Origin: Acuticoccus mangrovi
GTDB taxonomy: Bacteria; Pseudomonadota; Alphaproteobacteria; Rhizobiales; Amorphaceae
DNA: 64,000 nt
Direction of reading: 5' to 3'
Assembly: GCF_016411865.1 (NCBI RefSeq)
Contig: NZ_JAEKJA010000003.1
Span: forward strand, 124,001-188,000
The position numbers and the translations under genes were made by a program. Under the pieces are notes generated by a model. That model was given only the letters and a program-made list of their open reading frames with translations, had not been told where the DNA came from and ran no database searches. Shown here in pieces: positions 30,515 to 40,962 of this stretch; within the stretch, counting starts at the first letter, position 1, and each line of letters begins with the position of its first letter.

Positions 30515-31003
30515 TCAGCGGCGCGCCGCGAGGACGGCGCCGAGCACCACCGCGTAGACCACGTGGCCGACTAGCGCCACGTAGGTGATGCCGGTGAAGC
30601 CCAGGAAGGGCGGGTTGCCGGCGACGAGGTGTGCCATCACGTAGAGGGCGAACACCCACAGCACGACCCCGTAGACCACCGCCACGACAAGCCAATGAAT
30701 TCCCGGGATGATCGCCCGCGCGATCGGCAGCGCGATGAACACATAGCCGATCGGGTAGAACAGGATGCCTGTCGCCCAGTGCACGATGGTGCCGCCGAGC
30801 ACGGCGCTCTCGGTGAGGCCGAGCAGCACTTGCAGCGTCTGCGTGGCGAGCGGCACGGGGGCGAGCCGGGCGAAGCCGAGCGTCGGTGTCAGCCACTGGC
30901 CGAACAGGTCGAAGGCGACCGTCGCGACGAGCCCGCCCACCAGCATGAGGGCGAGGCCGCCGGTGCTCACGACCGGCGTCGCGGAACGTTGGGTGAGGGA
31001 CAT
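30515..31003 (-). CDS. four-helix integral membrane protein, unknown function
   Basis: 162-aa hydrophobic protein with about four to five membrane segments (GLALMLVGGLVATVAFDLFG, LGGTIVHWATGILFYPIGYVF, WLVVAVVYGVVLWVFALYVM, GITYVALVGHVVYAVVLGAVL). The pattern resembles DUF6789-type membrane proteins, but I am not certain. The start is set at the ATG at 31003, nine bases after AGGAG; the ATG at 31012 abuts the ribosome site and is unlikely. Divergent from the SDR gene. Confidence 0.7.
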   Translation of the reverse strand: MSLTQRSATPVVSTGGLALMLVGGLVATVAFDLFGQWLTPTLGFARLAPVPLATQTLQVLLGLTESAVLGGTIVHWATGILFYPIGYVFIALPIARAIIPGIHWLVVAVVYGVVLWVFALYVMAHLVAGNPPFLGFTGITYVALVGHVVYAVVLGAVLAARR

Positions 31004-31206
31004 CGCATGCATCTCCTTTTGTCATCCATCAAGGGTTGCGGCTGCAATTTACCACTCACGCTCGCGCCGCCCGAGGCCGAGATGGGGATGCGTCCGATCA
31101 CGTGGCAGTCACTTTAGCGTCAGACATAGGCTACTTCTGAACCCCCGGCCCCCTAGATTGAAGGCGGCGCCGCGGGCCATCGCGCCCGCCGAACGAGGAG
31201 ATCTTG

Positions 31207-32016
31207 ATGACCGACGCCCCCGAGCGTTTTCTCAGCGGACAGGTCGCCGTCGTCACCGGCGGCAGCTCCGGGTTGGGGCAGGCCGCGGCCGTGGCGATCG
31301 CCCGGCGGGGCGCATCAGTCGTCGTCAACTACGCGGGCGATCCGAGCGGCGCCCACGAGACGGTGCGCCAGTGCGAGGCGGAGGGCGCCCGCGCCGTCGC
31401 CTTTCAGGCCGACGTCGCCGACGAGGAGGCGGTCGCCGCCATGTTCACCTTCACGGTGGAGGACTTCGGCGGCGTCGACATCCTCGTCTCCAACGCCGGC
31501 ATCCAGATCGACGCCACCTTCACCGAGATGACGCGGGCGCAGTGGGACCGCGTGATGGCGGTGAACCTCACCGGCCAGTTCCTGTGCATGCAGCAGGCGG
31601 TGCGCCAGTTCCGCCGACAGGGCATGCGCGCCTCCCGCGCCCTCGGCAAGATCATCGCCACGAGCTCGGTGCACGACGTGATCCCCTGGGCCTTCCACGT
31701 GAACTACGCCACCTCCAAGGGCGGCCTCTCGATGCTCGTGAAGTCGGCCGCCCAGGAGCTCGCGCCGGAGAAGATCCGCGTCAACGCGATCTCGCCGGGG
31801 GCGATCGCCACCAAGATCAACGAGCCGGTGTGGAGCGATCCGGTGCAGGCGAGGGAGCTGATGAAGCTCATCCCCTACGGCCGCATCGGCGATCCGATGG
31901 ACATCGGCGAGCCGATCGCCTGGATGGCCTCCGACTATGCCGACTACATGAACGGCGCGACGCTGGTGATCGACGGCGGCATGGAGCTCTATCCCGAATT
32001 CCGAGGCAACGGATGA
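31207..32016 (+). CDS. SDR-family oxidoreductase (glucose 1-dehydrogenase-like)
   Basis: 269-aa NAD(P)-dependent short-chain dehydrogenase. Visible: cofactor motif TGGSSGLGQA, SNAGIQ, catalytic Ser in ATSSVHD, YATSKGG (YxxxK), and PGAIATKIN. The PYGRIGDPMDIGEPIAW region and overall pattern resemble glucose 1-dehydrogenases. The ATG at 31207 follows GAGGAG. It overlaps the GH15 gene by ATGA, so the pair is translationally coupled; a GH15 enzyme releases glucose, which supports a glucose dehydrogenase role. Specificity is still inference. Confidence 0.85.
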   Translation: MTDAPERFLSGQVAVVTGGSSGLGQAAAVAIARRGASVVVNYAGDPSGAHETVRQCEAEGARAVAFQADVADEEAVAAMFTFTVEDFGGVDILVSNAGIQIDATFTEMTRAQWDRVMAVNLTGQFLCMQQAVRQFRRQGMRASRALGKIIATSSVHDVIPWAFHVNYATSKGGLSMLVKSAAQELAPEKIRVNAISPGAIATKINEPVWSDPVQARELMKLIPYGRIGDPMDIGEPIAWMASDYADYMNGATLVIDGGMELYPEFRGNG

Positions 32017-33851
32017 GTGCGATCGCCACCGCCGAACCGGTGGACGAGCTCGTCTTCCCGGCCATCGAGGACTGCGCCGCGATCGGTAATCTGGAGACGG
32101 TGGCCCTCGTCGCCAACACCGGCACCATCGAGTTCTTCTCCTATCCGAACTTCGATTCACCCACCGTCTTCGCCGCCCTCCTCGACCGCAAGGCGGGCCA
32201 CTTCGTCGTCGCGCCGGAGGACCTGCCGGCCGGCCGGCAGCGCTACCACGACGACACCAACGTGCTCGTCACCCGCTTCGAGACGCCCGACGGGGTGCTC
32301 GAGGTGACCGACTTCATGCCCGTCGGCGGCGAGGACGCGCAAAATCAGCTCGTGCGCATCGCCCGCTGCCGCGAGGGGCGGGTGAAGCTCGTCGCGCGCT
32401 GCAAGCCTTCGTTCAACTACGGCCACGGGCGCACGGTGGCGCGCCGCACCAGCTCGCGCAGCGTGGTGTTCGAGGACGGCACCGACAACCTGCCGCTGCG
32501 CCTCGCCGCCGACCGTCCCCTCACCCTGGAGGACGGCGTGGCGGGGCTCGACGCCACGCTCACCGCCGGCGAAGCGGTGATCTTCAACCTCGTGTGCGAC
32601 AATTTCGGCGAGGACCTCGTGTCCTGCGGCAAGGTCGAGGCGGCGCTCGCGGCGACGCTCGACTGGTGGCGCAGCTGGGTGGGGCTCAGCTCCTACAAGG
32701 GGCGTTGGCGCGAGCGGGTGATGCGCTCCGCCCTCGCGCTCAAGCTGATGTTCTCCGAGACCCACGGCTCCATCGTCGCCGCCCCCACCTTCGGCCTGCC
32801 CGAGGCGATCGGCGGCGAGCGCAACTGGGACTATCGCTACTGCTGGGTGCGCGATTCGGCGTTCACCGTGTACGCCATGCTGAGCCTCGGCTTCACCGAG
32901 GAGGCCGCCAACTACCGCAAGTGGATGCGCGCCCGCTTCGCCGAGGACGATCACGGCCGGCTGCAGCTCATGTACCGTCTCGACGGCACCACCGACGGGC
33001 TGGAAGAACGCGAGCTCAGCTATCTGTCGGGCTATCGCGGCTCCGTCCCGGTACGCGTCGGCAACGCCGCCCACACCCAGACCCAGCTCGACATCTACGG
33101 CGAGGTGGTCGACACGCTCTATCTCGCCCATCGCCATCTCGGCGGCACCACGGAGGAGACCTTCGAGATCCTCGCCCGGGTGATCGACCATGTCTGCGCC
33201 ACGTGGGAGGAGCCGGGCTCGGGGCTCTGGGAGATGCGCGGCGCACCCCAGCACTTCCTCGACGGGCGGCTCCTCTCCTGGGTCGCCGTCGACCGCGCGC
33301 TGCGCCTGTGCGAACAGACCGGCCTCACGCCCCGCCCCTATTGGCACGACACGCTGGAGCGCATCCGCACCTCGCTGGAAACGGAGTTCTTCAACCCCCG
33401 GATCGGCGCCTTCACGCAGGTGAAGGGGGGAAGCCTCGTCGATTCCGTCGCCCTCCTCATCCCCCTCGTGCGCTTCCTGCCGCCCACCGACCCCCGCGTC
33501 ATCTCGACGCTGAAGGTGATCGAGGAGCGGCTCGTGACGGGTCCCTTCGTGCGCCGCTATCAGAAGGTGCACGTCTCGGTGGAGGGGGTGGACGGGCCGC
33601 CGGAGGGCGCCTTCGTCGCCTGCTCGTTCTGGTACATCGAGAATCTCGCCCGCGCAGGACGGGTCGGCGAGGCGGCCGGGCTGTTCGAGGAGATGCTCGC
33701 CTACGCCTCTCCCACCGGCCTCTATGCTGAAGAGATCGCCCCCGACGGCAGCCATCTCGGCAACTCGCCGCAGGCGCTCTCCCACCTCGCGATGATCAGC
33801 GCCGCCGTCGCCCTCGACGAGGCGATCGAATTCGGCGGCCAGCCCTTCTAG
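32013..33851 (+). CDS. glycoside hydrolase family 15 (glucoamylase- or trehalase-type)
   Basis: 612-aa GH15 enzyme without signal peptide, so cytoplasmic. N-terminal IEDCAAIGNLETVALV and later GERNWDYRYCWVRDSAFTVYAM (about residues 268-290) are GH15 hallmarks, as is the C-terminal LGNSPQALSHLAMI. Members hydrolyse terminal alpha-glucosyl bonds of glucans or, in some bacteria, trehalose. With a trehalose cluster nearby, trehalase activity is plausible but not shown. ATG at 32013 overlaps the SDR stop. A hairpin (33857-33874) and a longer palindrome follow it. Confidence 0.88.
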   Translation: MSAIATAEPVDELVFPAIEDCAAIGNLETVALVANTGTIEFFSYPNFDSPTVFAALLDRKAGHFVVAPEDLPAGRQRYHDDTNVLVTRFETPDGVLEVTDFMPVGGEDAQNQLVRIARCREGRVKLVARCKPSFNYGHGRTVARRTSSRSVVFEDGTDNLPLRLAADRPLTLEDGVAGLDATLTAGEAVIFNLVCDNFGEDLVSCGKVEAALAATLDWWRSWVGLSSYKGRWRERVMRSALALKLMFSETHGSIVAAPTFGLPEAIGGERNWDYRYCWVRDSAFTVYAMLSLGFTEEAANYRKWMRARFAEDDHGRLQLMYRLDGTTDGLEERELSYLSGYRGSVPVRVGNAAHTQTQLDIYGEVVDTLYLAHRHLGGTTEETFEILARVIDHVCATWEEPGSGLWEMRGAPQHFLDGRLLSWVAVDRALRLCEQTGLTPRPYWHDTLERIRTSLETEFFNPRIGAFTQVKGGSLVDSVALLIPLVRFLPPTDPRVISTLKVIEERLVTGPFVRRYQKVHVSVEGVDGPPEGAFVACSFWYIENLARAGRVGEAAGLFEEMLAYASPTGLYAEEIAPDGSHLGNSPQALSHLAMISAAVALDEAIEFGGQPF

Positions 33852-33856
33852 GGCAT

Positions 33857-33874
33857 GCTCCGGAACCCCGGAGC
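33857..33874 (+). terminator. hairpin after GH15 gene
   Basis: Perfect 7-bp stem GCTCCGG/CCGGAGC with a 4-nt loop, just after the GH15 stop. No U-tract. Confidence 0.4.
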
Positions 33875-33916
33875 TGGGCTCGCGCCGGCCCCGCGCAGCC
33901 GCAAAGGACGCCGCAG

Positions 33917-33960
33917 GCGGGCCGAAGAGCGGGGAGCTCCCCGCTCCGCTCACGGCCCGC
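33917..33960. terminator. nested palindrome between convergent genes
   Basis: A 20-bp perfect palindrome GAGCGGGGAGCTCCCCGCTC (33927-33946) sits inside outer arms GCGGGCC/GGCCCGC (33917-33923 and 33954-33960). It separates the GH15 gene (+) from the convergent cupin gene (-). Likely a bidirectional terminator or stem-loop; no U-tract is visible. Confidence 0.5.
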
Positions 33961-33972
33961 CGCGGCCGGGCG

Positions 33973-34272
33973 TCAGGCCTTTTTCAGCTCGATCTCGACG
34001 AAGACGATCTCGCCATCGGTGCGGTTCTGCACGTCGTGCTCGACGCCGCAGTGGCGCGAGTAGCTGACGCCGAGCTGAAGCGTCGACTGCGCCTCCTTGC
34101 CGGCGGCGTCGACCATCGTCAGCGTGCCCGGCACAGTGGGCACCACCACATAGGGATACTCGTGCCGGTGGTAGCCGGTGGCGGTGCCGGGGGGGAAGCG
34201 CCACTCGGTCACACGCACGTGGTCCTCATCGACCTGGAGGGTGGGGATCGCTCCCCCTTCGGTGGCGCTCAT
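33973..34272 (-). CDS. small cupin-domain protein
   Basis: 99-aa single cupin barrel. FPPGTATGYHRHEYPYVVVPTVPGTLTM is cupin motif 1 (HRHE), followed by GVSYSRHCGVEHDVQNR as motif 2 with its His. The ATG at 34272 follows AGGAGATCCAG. It could bind a metal and act as an isomerase, dioxygenase or binding protein; function is not assignable. Divergent from the aminotransferase gene. Confidence 0.82.
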   Translation of the reverse strand: MSATEGGAIPTLQVDEDHVRVTEWRFPPGTATGYHRHEYPYVVVPTVPGTLTMVDAAGKEAQSTLQLGVSYSRHCGVEHDVQNRTDGEIVFVEIELKKA

Positions 34273-34333
34273 CTGGATCTCCTATTTGAGTGGTCTCTAA
34301 CGAAGCAAAAGCTCGCCCCCTCCTTAGCCTCTC

Positions 34334-34349
34334 TGGCACGAAGAGTGTA
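34334..34349 (+). promoter_or_regulatory. weak sigma-54-like -24/-12 element
   Basis: TGGCACG, 4 nt, then GTGTA, compared with the consensus TGGCACG-N4-TTGCA/T. The -24 half is perfect but the -12 half lacks the invariant C. It lies 114 bp upstream of the aminotransferase start. Confidence 0.2.
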
Positions 34350-34447
34350 TGGTGCGAATTGATCGAGGATCAGCGCGAGGCGCCCGCGAACCGCGGCGAC
34401 AGCCCCGCTTCAACGCCCGCACCCGGCGGGTCATGTAAGGACATGCC

Positions 34448-35848
34448 ATGGATCTGAGCCCGGCCCACAACCAGTCGCTGGAAGATCTCGACCGCGAGAA
34501 CATCTTCCATCCCTTCACCCTGCCGTCCGAGCACATGGCGCACGGCCCGAAGATCATGGTGAAGGGTCAGGGCGTCCGCCTGACCGACAACCACGGGACC
34601 GTCTATCTCGACGGTCTCGCCGGTCTCTGGTGCGTCAACGCGGGCTACGGGCGTCAGGAGATCGTGGATGCGATCGCCAAGCAGGCCGCGCTGCTGCCCT
34701 ACTACCACTCGTTCGCCTCGATGGGCACCGAGCCCGGCGTCTACACCGCCGACACCGTGCGCCGCATGGTGCCGGGCAACATGGCCCGCGTCCTCTTCGG
34801 CTGCTCCGGCTCCGACGCCAACGACACCCAGGTGAAGCTCGCCTGGTACTACAACAACCTCAAGGGCCGGCCGCAGAAGAAGAAGATCATCGCCCGCGAT
34901 CGCGCCTATCACGGCGTCACCGTCGCCTCCGGCTCGCTGACGGGTCTGCCCACCGTGCACAAGGCGTTCGACCTGCCGCTGCCGCAGGTGGTGCGCGTGC
35001 GCTGCCCCCACTTCTACCGCGAGGCGGAGGCCGGCGAGAGCGAGGAGGCGTTCGCCGACCGTCTCGCCGCCGAGCTCGAGGCCACCATCGAGGCGGAGGG
35101 CGCCGACACCATCGCCGCCTTCATCGCCGAGCCGGTGATGGGCGCCGGCGGCGTCATCGTGCCGCCCAAGGGCTACTTCGAGAAGGTCCAGAAGATCCTC
35201 AAGGCGAACGACATCCTGTTCATCGCCGACGAGGTGATCTGCGGCTTCGGCCGTCTCGGCACGCCGTTCGGATCGGACTATTTCGGCATCGTGCCCGACA
35301 TGATCTCGGTGGCGAAGGGCATCACCTCCGGCTACCAGCCGCTCTCTGCGGTGATCGTGTGCGAGGAGGTGTGGTCGACGATCCTGGAGAGCTCCGACTA
35401 TCTCGGCACCTTCGGCCACGGCTACACCTACACCAACCACCCGATCGCCTGCGCCGCGGCCAACGCCAACATCGAGCTGATGGAGCGGGAGAAGCTGTTC
35501 GACAACGCGGCGACGGCCGGCGCCCACTTCCACGCCGCCCTGCACAGCCGTCTCGGCGATCACCCCGCGGTGGGCGAGATCCGCGGCGTCGGCCTGATGG
35601 GCGCCGTCGAGCTCGTCGCCGATCGCGCCACCAAGCGCTCGTTCGAGCCCGCGGCCGGCATCGCCAAGAAGGTGCAGGCCGACGCGCTCGCCCGCGGCCT
35701 CATCCTGCGGCCGATGATGAACGACTCGCTCGCCTTCTCCCCGCCGCTCTGCCTCACCACCACCGAGGCGGACGAGATCGTGGACATCCTCGCCGCCTCG
35801 ATCGAGGCGAACATGGGGGCGATGAAGGACGCCGGCGCGAACCACTAG
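34448..35848 (+). CDS. class III aminotransferase (omega-amino acid / putrescine-pyruvate type)
   Basis: PLP-dependent transaminase, 466 aa. Visible: HPFTLPSEHMAHGPKIMVKG opening, FGCSGSDANDTQVKLAWYYNN, YHGVTVASGSLTG, FIAEPVMGAGGVIVPP, Asp in FIADEVICGFGRLG (PLP nitrogen) and Lys in SVAKGITSGYQPL (Schiff base). This is typical of aspartate:pyruvate/putrescine-pyruvate aminotransferases, but the amino donor is not certain. The ATG follows AAGGACATGCC. Monocistronic, followed by a perfect hairpin. Confidence 0.9.
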   Translation: MDLSPAHNQSLEDLDRENIFHPFTLPSEHMAHGPKIMVKGQGVRLTDNHGTVYLDGLAGLWCVNAGYGRQEIVDAIAKQAALLPYYHSFASMGTEPGVYTADTVRRMVPGNMARVLFGCSGSDANDTQVKLAWYYNNLKGRPQKKKIIARDRAYHGVTVASGSLTGLPTVHKAFDLPLPQVVRVRCPHFYREAEAGESEEAFADRLAAELEATIEAEGADTIAAFIAEPVMGAGGVIVPPKGYFEKVQKILKANDILFIADEVICGFGRLGTPFGSDYFGIVPDMISVAKGITSGYQPLSAVIVCEEVWSTILESSDYLGTFGHGYTYTNHPIACAAANANIELMEREKLFDNAATAGAHFHAALHSRLGDHPAVGEIRGVGLMGAVELVADRATKRSFEPAAGIAKKVQADALARGLILRPMMNDSLAFSPPLCLTTTEADEIVDILAASIEANMGAMKDAGANH

Positions 35849-36361
35849 ACCCGCCGGGCGGGGCGGCGCGCATCACGCGCCGCCCCGTGCCGCCACTCCC
35901 CCCGGGCCGATGGGGCCCGGCAGCGCCTTCCGCCGGCCGGCGCGACGAGTGGAAACGCCAGAGATGCTCCGCGGTTCCATCCGCTTTCCCCACTAACGTC
36001 TTTCCGATTCCGCAGAAGAGCGCCGCCCCGCCACACCACGCGCGGCGAAGGCCGCCCCATGCCGCGCGGCGATAGCAGTCTCGCCCGCGCGACCCCTCGG
36101 CCGCCGGCCCGTCGCGCCCCATCTTGGCGGACGTCGTCCTCGTCGACGACCAAATCTGCATTCCCAAAATATTCATGGAACCCCGCCCTGCACACCGGAG
36201 GCAATCCCTCCGGCAAGGCAGATGAACGCCCTATGATGTCCGCTGGTTTCCCGTAGAAATTGAATTTTTCTCGATAACCGATCCCCACTCTTCGATCAGA
36301 ACGCGTACTCTCCGCCGACGTTCAGCTCCCGCAACACGCCTGACAGTGTGGGAGTACCGGG
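35849..36361. other. intergenic region with hairpins
   Basis: 513 bp between the aminotransferase and RTX protease genes. It begins with a perfect 11-bp hairpin at 35860-35886 (loop CATCA), probably a terminator although without U-tract, and has a 7-bp hairpin CCGGAGG/CCTCCGG at 36195-36213. The 3' half is more AT-rich and ends with GGGAG before the protease ATG, so its promoter probably lies there; I cannot name its elements. Open frames across it (for example on the - strand from 36288) lack supporting features. Confidence 0.5.
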
Positions 36362-38185
36362 ATGACTGGGACGCGCGCGACGACGCCTTCGGCTTCACTC
36401 ACGATCAACGCCCTTTTGACCGATCAGGCGTGGGCCGGCCCGGTGACCCTCGGCTATCTCAGCGCCGTGCCGATGACGAGCGCCGCGACGGGTCACGGGA
36501 TGAGCGCCCCCTCCTCCCTCCTGGTGCGGGCGATGGAGGCCGCGGTCGCCGAGGTCGAGAGCTTCACTAATCTCAGCATCCGCACCGTCACCGGCGGCGC
36601 CGCGGCCAACGCCGACATCCGCGTCTTCCAGGCCGACGGCGTCACCATCGGCGGCGAAGGCATGACCCTCGGCGGCTACGCCCTCTTCCCCTCCGTCCAG
36701 CCCGACGGCGGCGACATCTGGATGGGCAACGGCCTCCTCAGCAGCCTCACGCCGGGCCACTTCGGCTATCGCGCCGTGCTGCACGAGCTCGGCCACGCCC
36801 TCGGCCTGAAGCACCCCGACGAGGCCGGCCCGTTCGCGACGCTGCCGGCGATCCTCGACAGCGCCGAGCACTCGGTGATGAGCGCCCGCTCCGCCGCCGG
36901 CGCCGACGCCAACGGGCTCGGCACCGATCCCGAAGGCCACGCCGAGACCTTCATGCCCTACGACATCGCCGCGCTGCAGCACCTCTACGGCGCCGACTAC
37001 TCCGATCGCGCCAACGACCGCTACGTGTTCGATCCCACCGAGCGCGTGATGCAGCTCACCATCTGGGACGGCGGCGGCAACGACACCTACGACTTCGGCC
37101 GCTACATCACCCCCCTCACCATCGACCTCACGCCCGGCGGCCACTCGGTGACGGGCCAGGAGCCCCAACTCACCCGCGCCCAGGCGCTGTCGGAGGGGGT
37201 CGCCCCCACCCTCGCGGACGGCGCAGTCCACAACGCCTACCTCCACCGGGGCGACTGGCGCTCCGCCATCGAGAACGCCGTCGGCGGCGCCGGCGACGAT
37301 CAGATCATCGGCAACCGCCTCGCCAACGCGGTGAACGGCGCCGCCGGCGACGACACCATCCTCGGCCGCGAGGGCAACGACACGCTCAACGGCGGTGCCG
37401 GCCGCGACCAGATCTCCGGCGGCGCGCACGACGACGTCCTCAACGGCCACGCCGACGACGACACGCTCAACGGCGAGGCCGGCAACGACCGCCTCTTCGG
37501 CAACCACGGCGACGACCGCCTCGTCGGCGGCGCCGGCTTCGACCGCCTCTTCGGCGACATCGGCAACGACACCATCCTCGGCGGCGCCCAGGGCGACCTC
37601 GCCTTCGGCGGCGACGGCGACGACGCCATCGCCGGCGACGCCGGCAACGACCGTCTCGACGGCGGCGCCGGCAACGACATCCTCCTCGGCGGCTTCGACG
37701 ACGACGTGCTCTTCGGCCAGTCCGGCAACGACCTTCTCGCCGGCCACACCGGCAACGACCGGCTGTGGGGCGGCGCGGGCAACGACCGCCTGGAGGGTCA
37801 TGTCGGCAACGACTTCCTCGCCGCCGGCGCCGGCGACGACATCGCCCGCGGCGGCCCGGGTGACGACCTCGTCCACGGCGGCGTCGGCGACGACCAGCTC
37901 ACCGGCGACGCCGGCAACGACCGCATCGTCGGCAGCTGGGGCGACGATCGGATGGCGGGCGGCCCGGGATCGGACATCTTCGACCTCACCGGCCGCACCT
38001 TCCACGACGTCATCGTGGACTTCACCCCCGGCCAGGACCGGCTCGACGTCGACGACCCCGCCGCCGCCTTCGCGAGCGCGGAGCAGGTCGGACGCGACGT
38101 CGTCCTGACGCTGAACGGGTCCGGCGACACGGTGACGCTCCTAAACCTCGCCCTCACCACCCTCGACGCCGACATGCTCTTCTGA
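36362..38185 (+). CDS. secreted RTX zinc metalloprotease (serralysin-like)
   Basis: 607-aa calcium-binding extracellular protease. The metzincin motif HELGHALGLKHPD gives His141, Glu142, His145 and His151; a Met-turn-like HSVMS and MPYDIAALQHLYG follow. Residues 307-540 form 26 consecutive nonapeptides of the GGxGxDxLx type in unbroken register, one long beta-roll. The C-terminal HDVIVDFTPGQDRLDVDD...LDADMLF resembles the type I secretion signal region. No N-terminal signal peptide, as expected for type I export, but no ABC/MFP/TolC exporter genes are in the window. The ATG follows GGGAG. Confidence 0.9.
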   Translation: MTGTRATTPSASLTINALLTDQAWAGPVTLGYLSAVPMTSAATGHGMSAPSSLLVRAMEAAVAEVESFTNLSIRTVTGGAAANADIRVFQADGVTIGGEGMTLGGYALFPSVQPDGGDIWMGNGLLSSLTPGHFGYRAVLHELGHALGLKHPDEAGPFATLPAILDSAEHSVMSARSAAGADANGLGTDPEGHAETFMPYDIAALQHLYGADYSDRANDRYVFDPTERVMQLTIWDGGGNDTYDFGRYITPLTIDLTPGGHSVTGQEPQLTRAQALSEGVAPTLADGAVHNAYLHRGDWRSAIENAVGGAGDDQIIGNRLANAVNGAAGDDTILGREGNDTLNGGAGRDQISGGAHDDVLNGHADDDTLNGEAGNDRLFGNHGDDRLVGGAGFDRLFGDIGNDTILGGAQGDLAFGGDGDDAIAGDAGNDRLDGGAGNDILLGGFDDDVLFGQSGNDLLAGHTGNDRLWGGAGNDRLEGHVGNDFLAAGAGDDIARGGPGDDLVHGGVGDDQLTGDAGNDRIVGSWGDDRMAGGPGSDIFDLTGRTFHDVIVDFTPGQDRLDVDDPAAAFASAEQVGRDVVLTLNGSGDTVTLLNLALTTLDADMLF

Positions 38186-38211
38186 CGACGCGCGGCCGCG
38201 CCATGGTCAGA

Positions 38212-38279
38212 GGGATGCGGGCGGGTCAAGGACGCCCGCAGGGCGCCCGAAGGGCTTGTCCTTGACGCGCCTGCATCCC
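38212..38279. repeat. long imperfect palindrome downstream of RTX protease
   Basis: Two 22-bp arms (38212-38233 and 38258-38279) match as inverted repeats with two mismatches; the 24-bp spacer itself holds two small GCCC/GGGC hairpins. Could be a bidirectional terminator or a repetitive extragenic palindrome. Confidence 0.7.
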
Positions 38280-38294
38280 GCCCCACGCTCGCAA

Positions 38295-38345
38295 CAGGGG
38301 TTCAGGACAGAGGGGCGCGCAGCGACCGTCTGATCTGAACCCCTG
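38295..38345. repeat. second imperfect palindrome
   Basis: Arms 38295-38311 and 38329-38345: 17 bp with two mismatches, of which the outer 11 bp CAGGGGTTCAG/CTGAACCCCTG are perfect. It immediately follows the first palindrome. A third hairpin, GCGAGGG/CCCTCGC, is at 38368-38387. Confidence 0.65.
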
Positions 38346-38448
38346 CCGGGTGGCGAACCGGGGGAGCGCGAGGGGGAACACCCTCGCCCTTCGTGGAGAA
38401 CAAAGCCGGCGCGCAGCGCCGTCCTGCTCCCCACCCCGTCTCCAAAAC

Positions 38449-38476
38449 GAAAGGGCCCGCCATCGGGCAGGCCCTT
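38449..38476 (-). terminator. intrinsic terminator of ettA
   Basis: On the - strand an 11-bp stem (38466-38476 with 38451-38461, one G-U pair, 4-nt loop) is followed by TTCGTTTTGG. It lies 24 bp after the ettA stop codon. Confidence 0.75.
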
Positions 38477-38499
38477 CCCTCGGTCGGTTGTGCCGCCGG

Positions 38500-40152
<1,653 letters not shown>

Positions 40153-40438
40153 CCGGCCCTTCCTCGCTATCCATTCAGCGGGCGCGGCAGGTCGCCGCGC
40201 CGCAGCCTCCCGCCCTCGCCCTCGTCTGCTGCCTCGCCCACATCGACGGCAAGGCGTCGCCAATTCGCTCTCGACGTCACATCCCGTCATCCGGCGCCCC
40301 GCCGGGCCCGTATCAGTGTTCCCTACGGCCTTTCGGCCGGCCGCGAAAGAATGACGTCCTCGGATCAGCTCAGCGCACGGATGACGCCGTAGGAAAGCGT
40401 CCCCGGAGCCGGCCCGAAGCCCTTCACGAGCACCTTCC

Positions 40439-40870
40439 ATGGCGAGCGATCAGCACCATCCCACCAACGATGACCAGCGCATCTCCCCGGGCGACACCCT
40501 TTCGGAGAGCGCCGCCCCACCCGGCCCGCCGCAACGCCTCATCGGATTGCGCCGGACGGAGGGCAGCCATGTCACCATTCATGGCTTCGACCCGCGGACC
40601 GACGGGATCGACCTCCGGTTCGCCATCGCCTTGAGCGAGATCGCGATCCGCGAGGCGGGCGAGAACTGCCTCATCGCCGTCGGCGAAGGCCGCAAAATGG
40701 GCCAAAGCATGATGCTCGTCGGGGTGGGCGCGAGCGCGATCGGTCGCACCCATTTCGTCAATCCTCGGCCGGAACCGATGCCGGGCGAGCCGGCGCCGCA
40801 ATCCCTCCCCGGGTGGCGCCGCGCCCTCGTCTCGCTGCTTGCCTCACTGAGGCTGAGGCGCCGCGCCTGA
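40439..40870 (+). CDS. small protein resembling the C-terminal tail of RTX proteins
   Basis: 143-aa protein, divergent from ettA. The centre reads [20 protein letters not shown]...[21 protein letters not shown], similar to the post-repeat region of hemolysin-type calcium-binding proteins (D-V-I-x-G-F-D-P...D-I-D-L, then a hydrophobic hairpin ending LVGV). There are no GGxGxD repeats and no signal peptide. The N-terminus is polar and Pro-rich, the C-terminus basic (RLRRRA). No clear Shine-Dalgarno before the ATG, so the start is uncertain. An open - strand frame covers the same stretch but has no family pattern. Confidence 0.6.
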   Translation: MASDQHHPTNDDQRISPGDTLSESAAPPGPPQRLIGLRRTEGSHVTIHGFDPRTDGIDLRFAIALSEIAIREAGENCLIAVGEGRKMGQSMMLVGVGASAIGRTHFVNPRPEPMPGEPAPQSLPGWRRALVSLLASLRLRRRA

Positions 40871-40962
40871 GCGCAGGCCGCACGCTCCGGTGCGGCCCGA
40901 GCCGCCGGCGGTCGCGCTGGAGGCGCGAAGCCTAACGCCCCGCGCGGTCGCGGCCGCCGCCG

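Noticed and set aside
34334-34349. Sigma-54 promoter before the aminotransferase
   Set aside because: The -12 element lacks the invariant C; kept only as a low-confidence site.
35845-36288. 147-codon - strand frame downstream of the aminotransferase gene
   Set aside because: GTG start without ribosome site, low-complexity basic product and no domain; spans a hairpin.
40424-40801. - strand frame antisense to the RTX-tail-like gene
   Set aside because: Arises from GC-rich third positions; the + strand product has the recognisable pattern.
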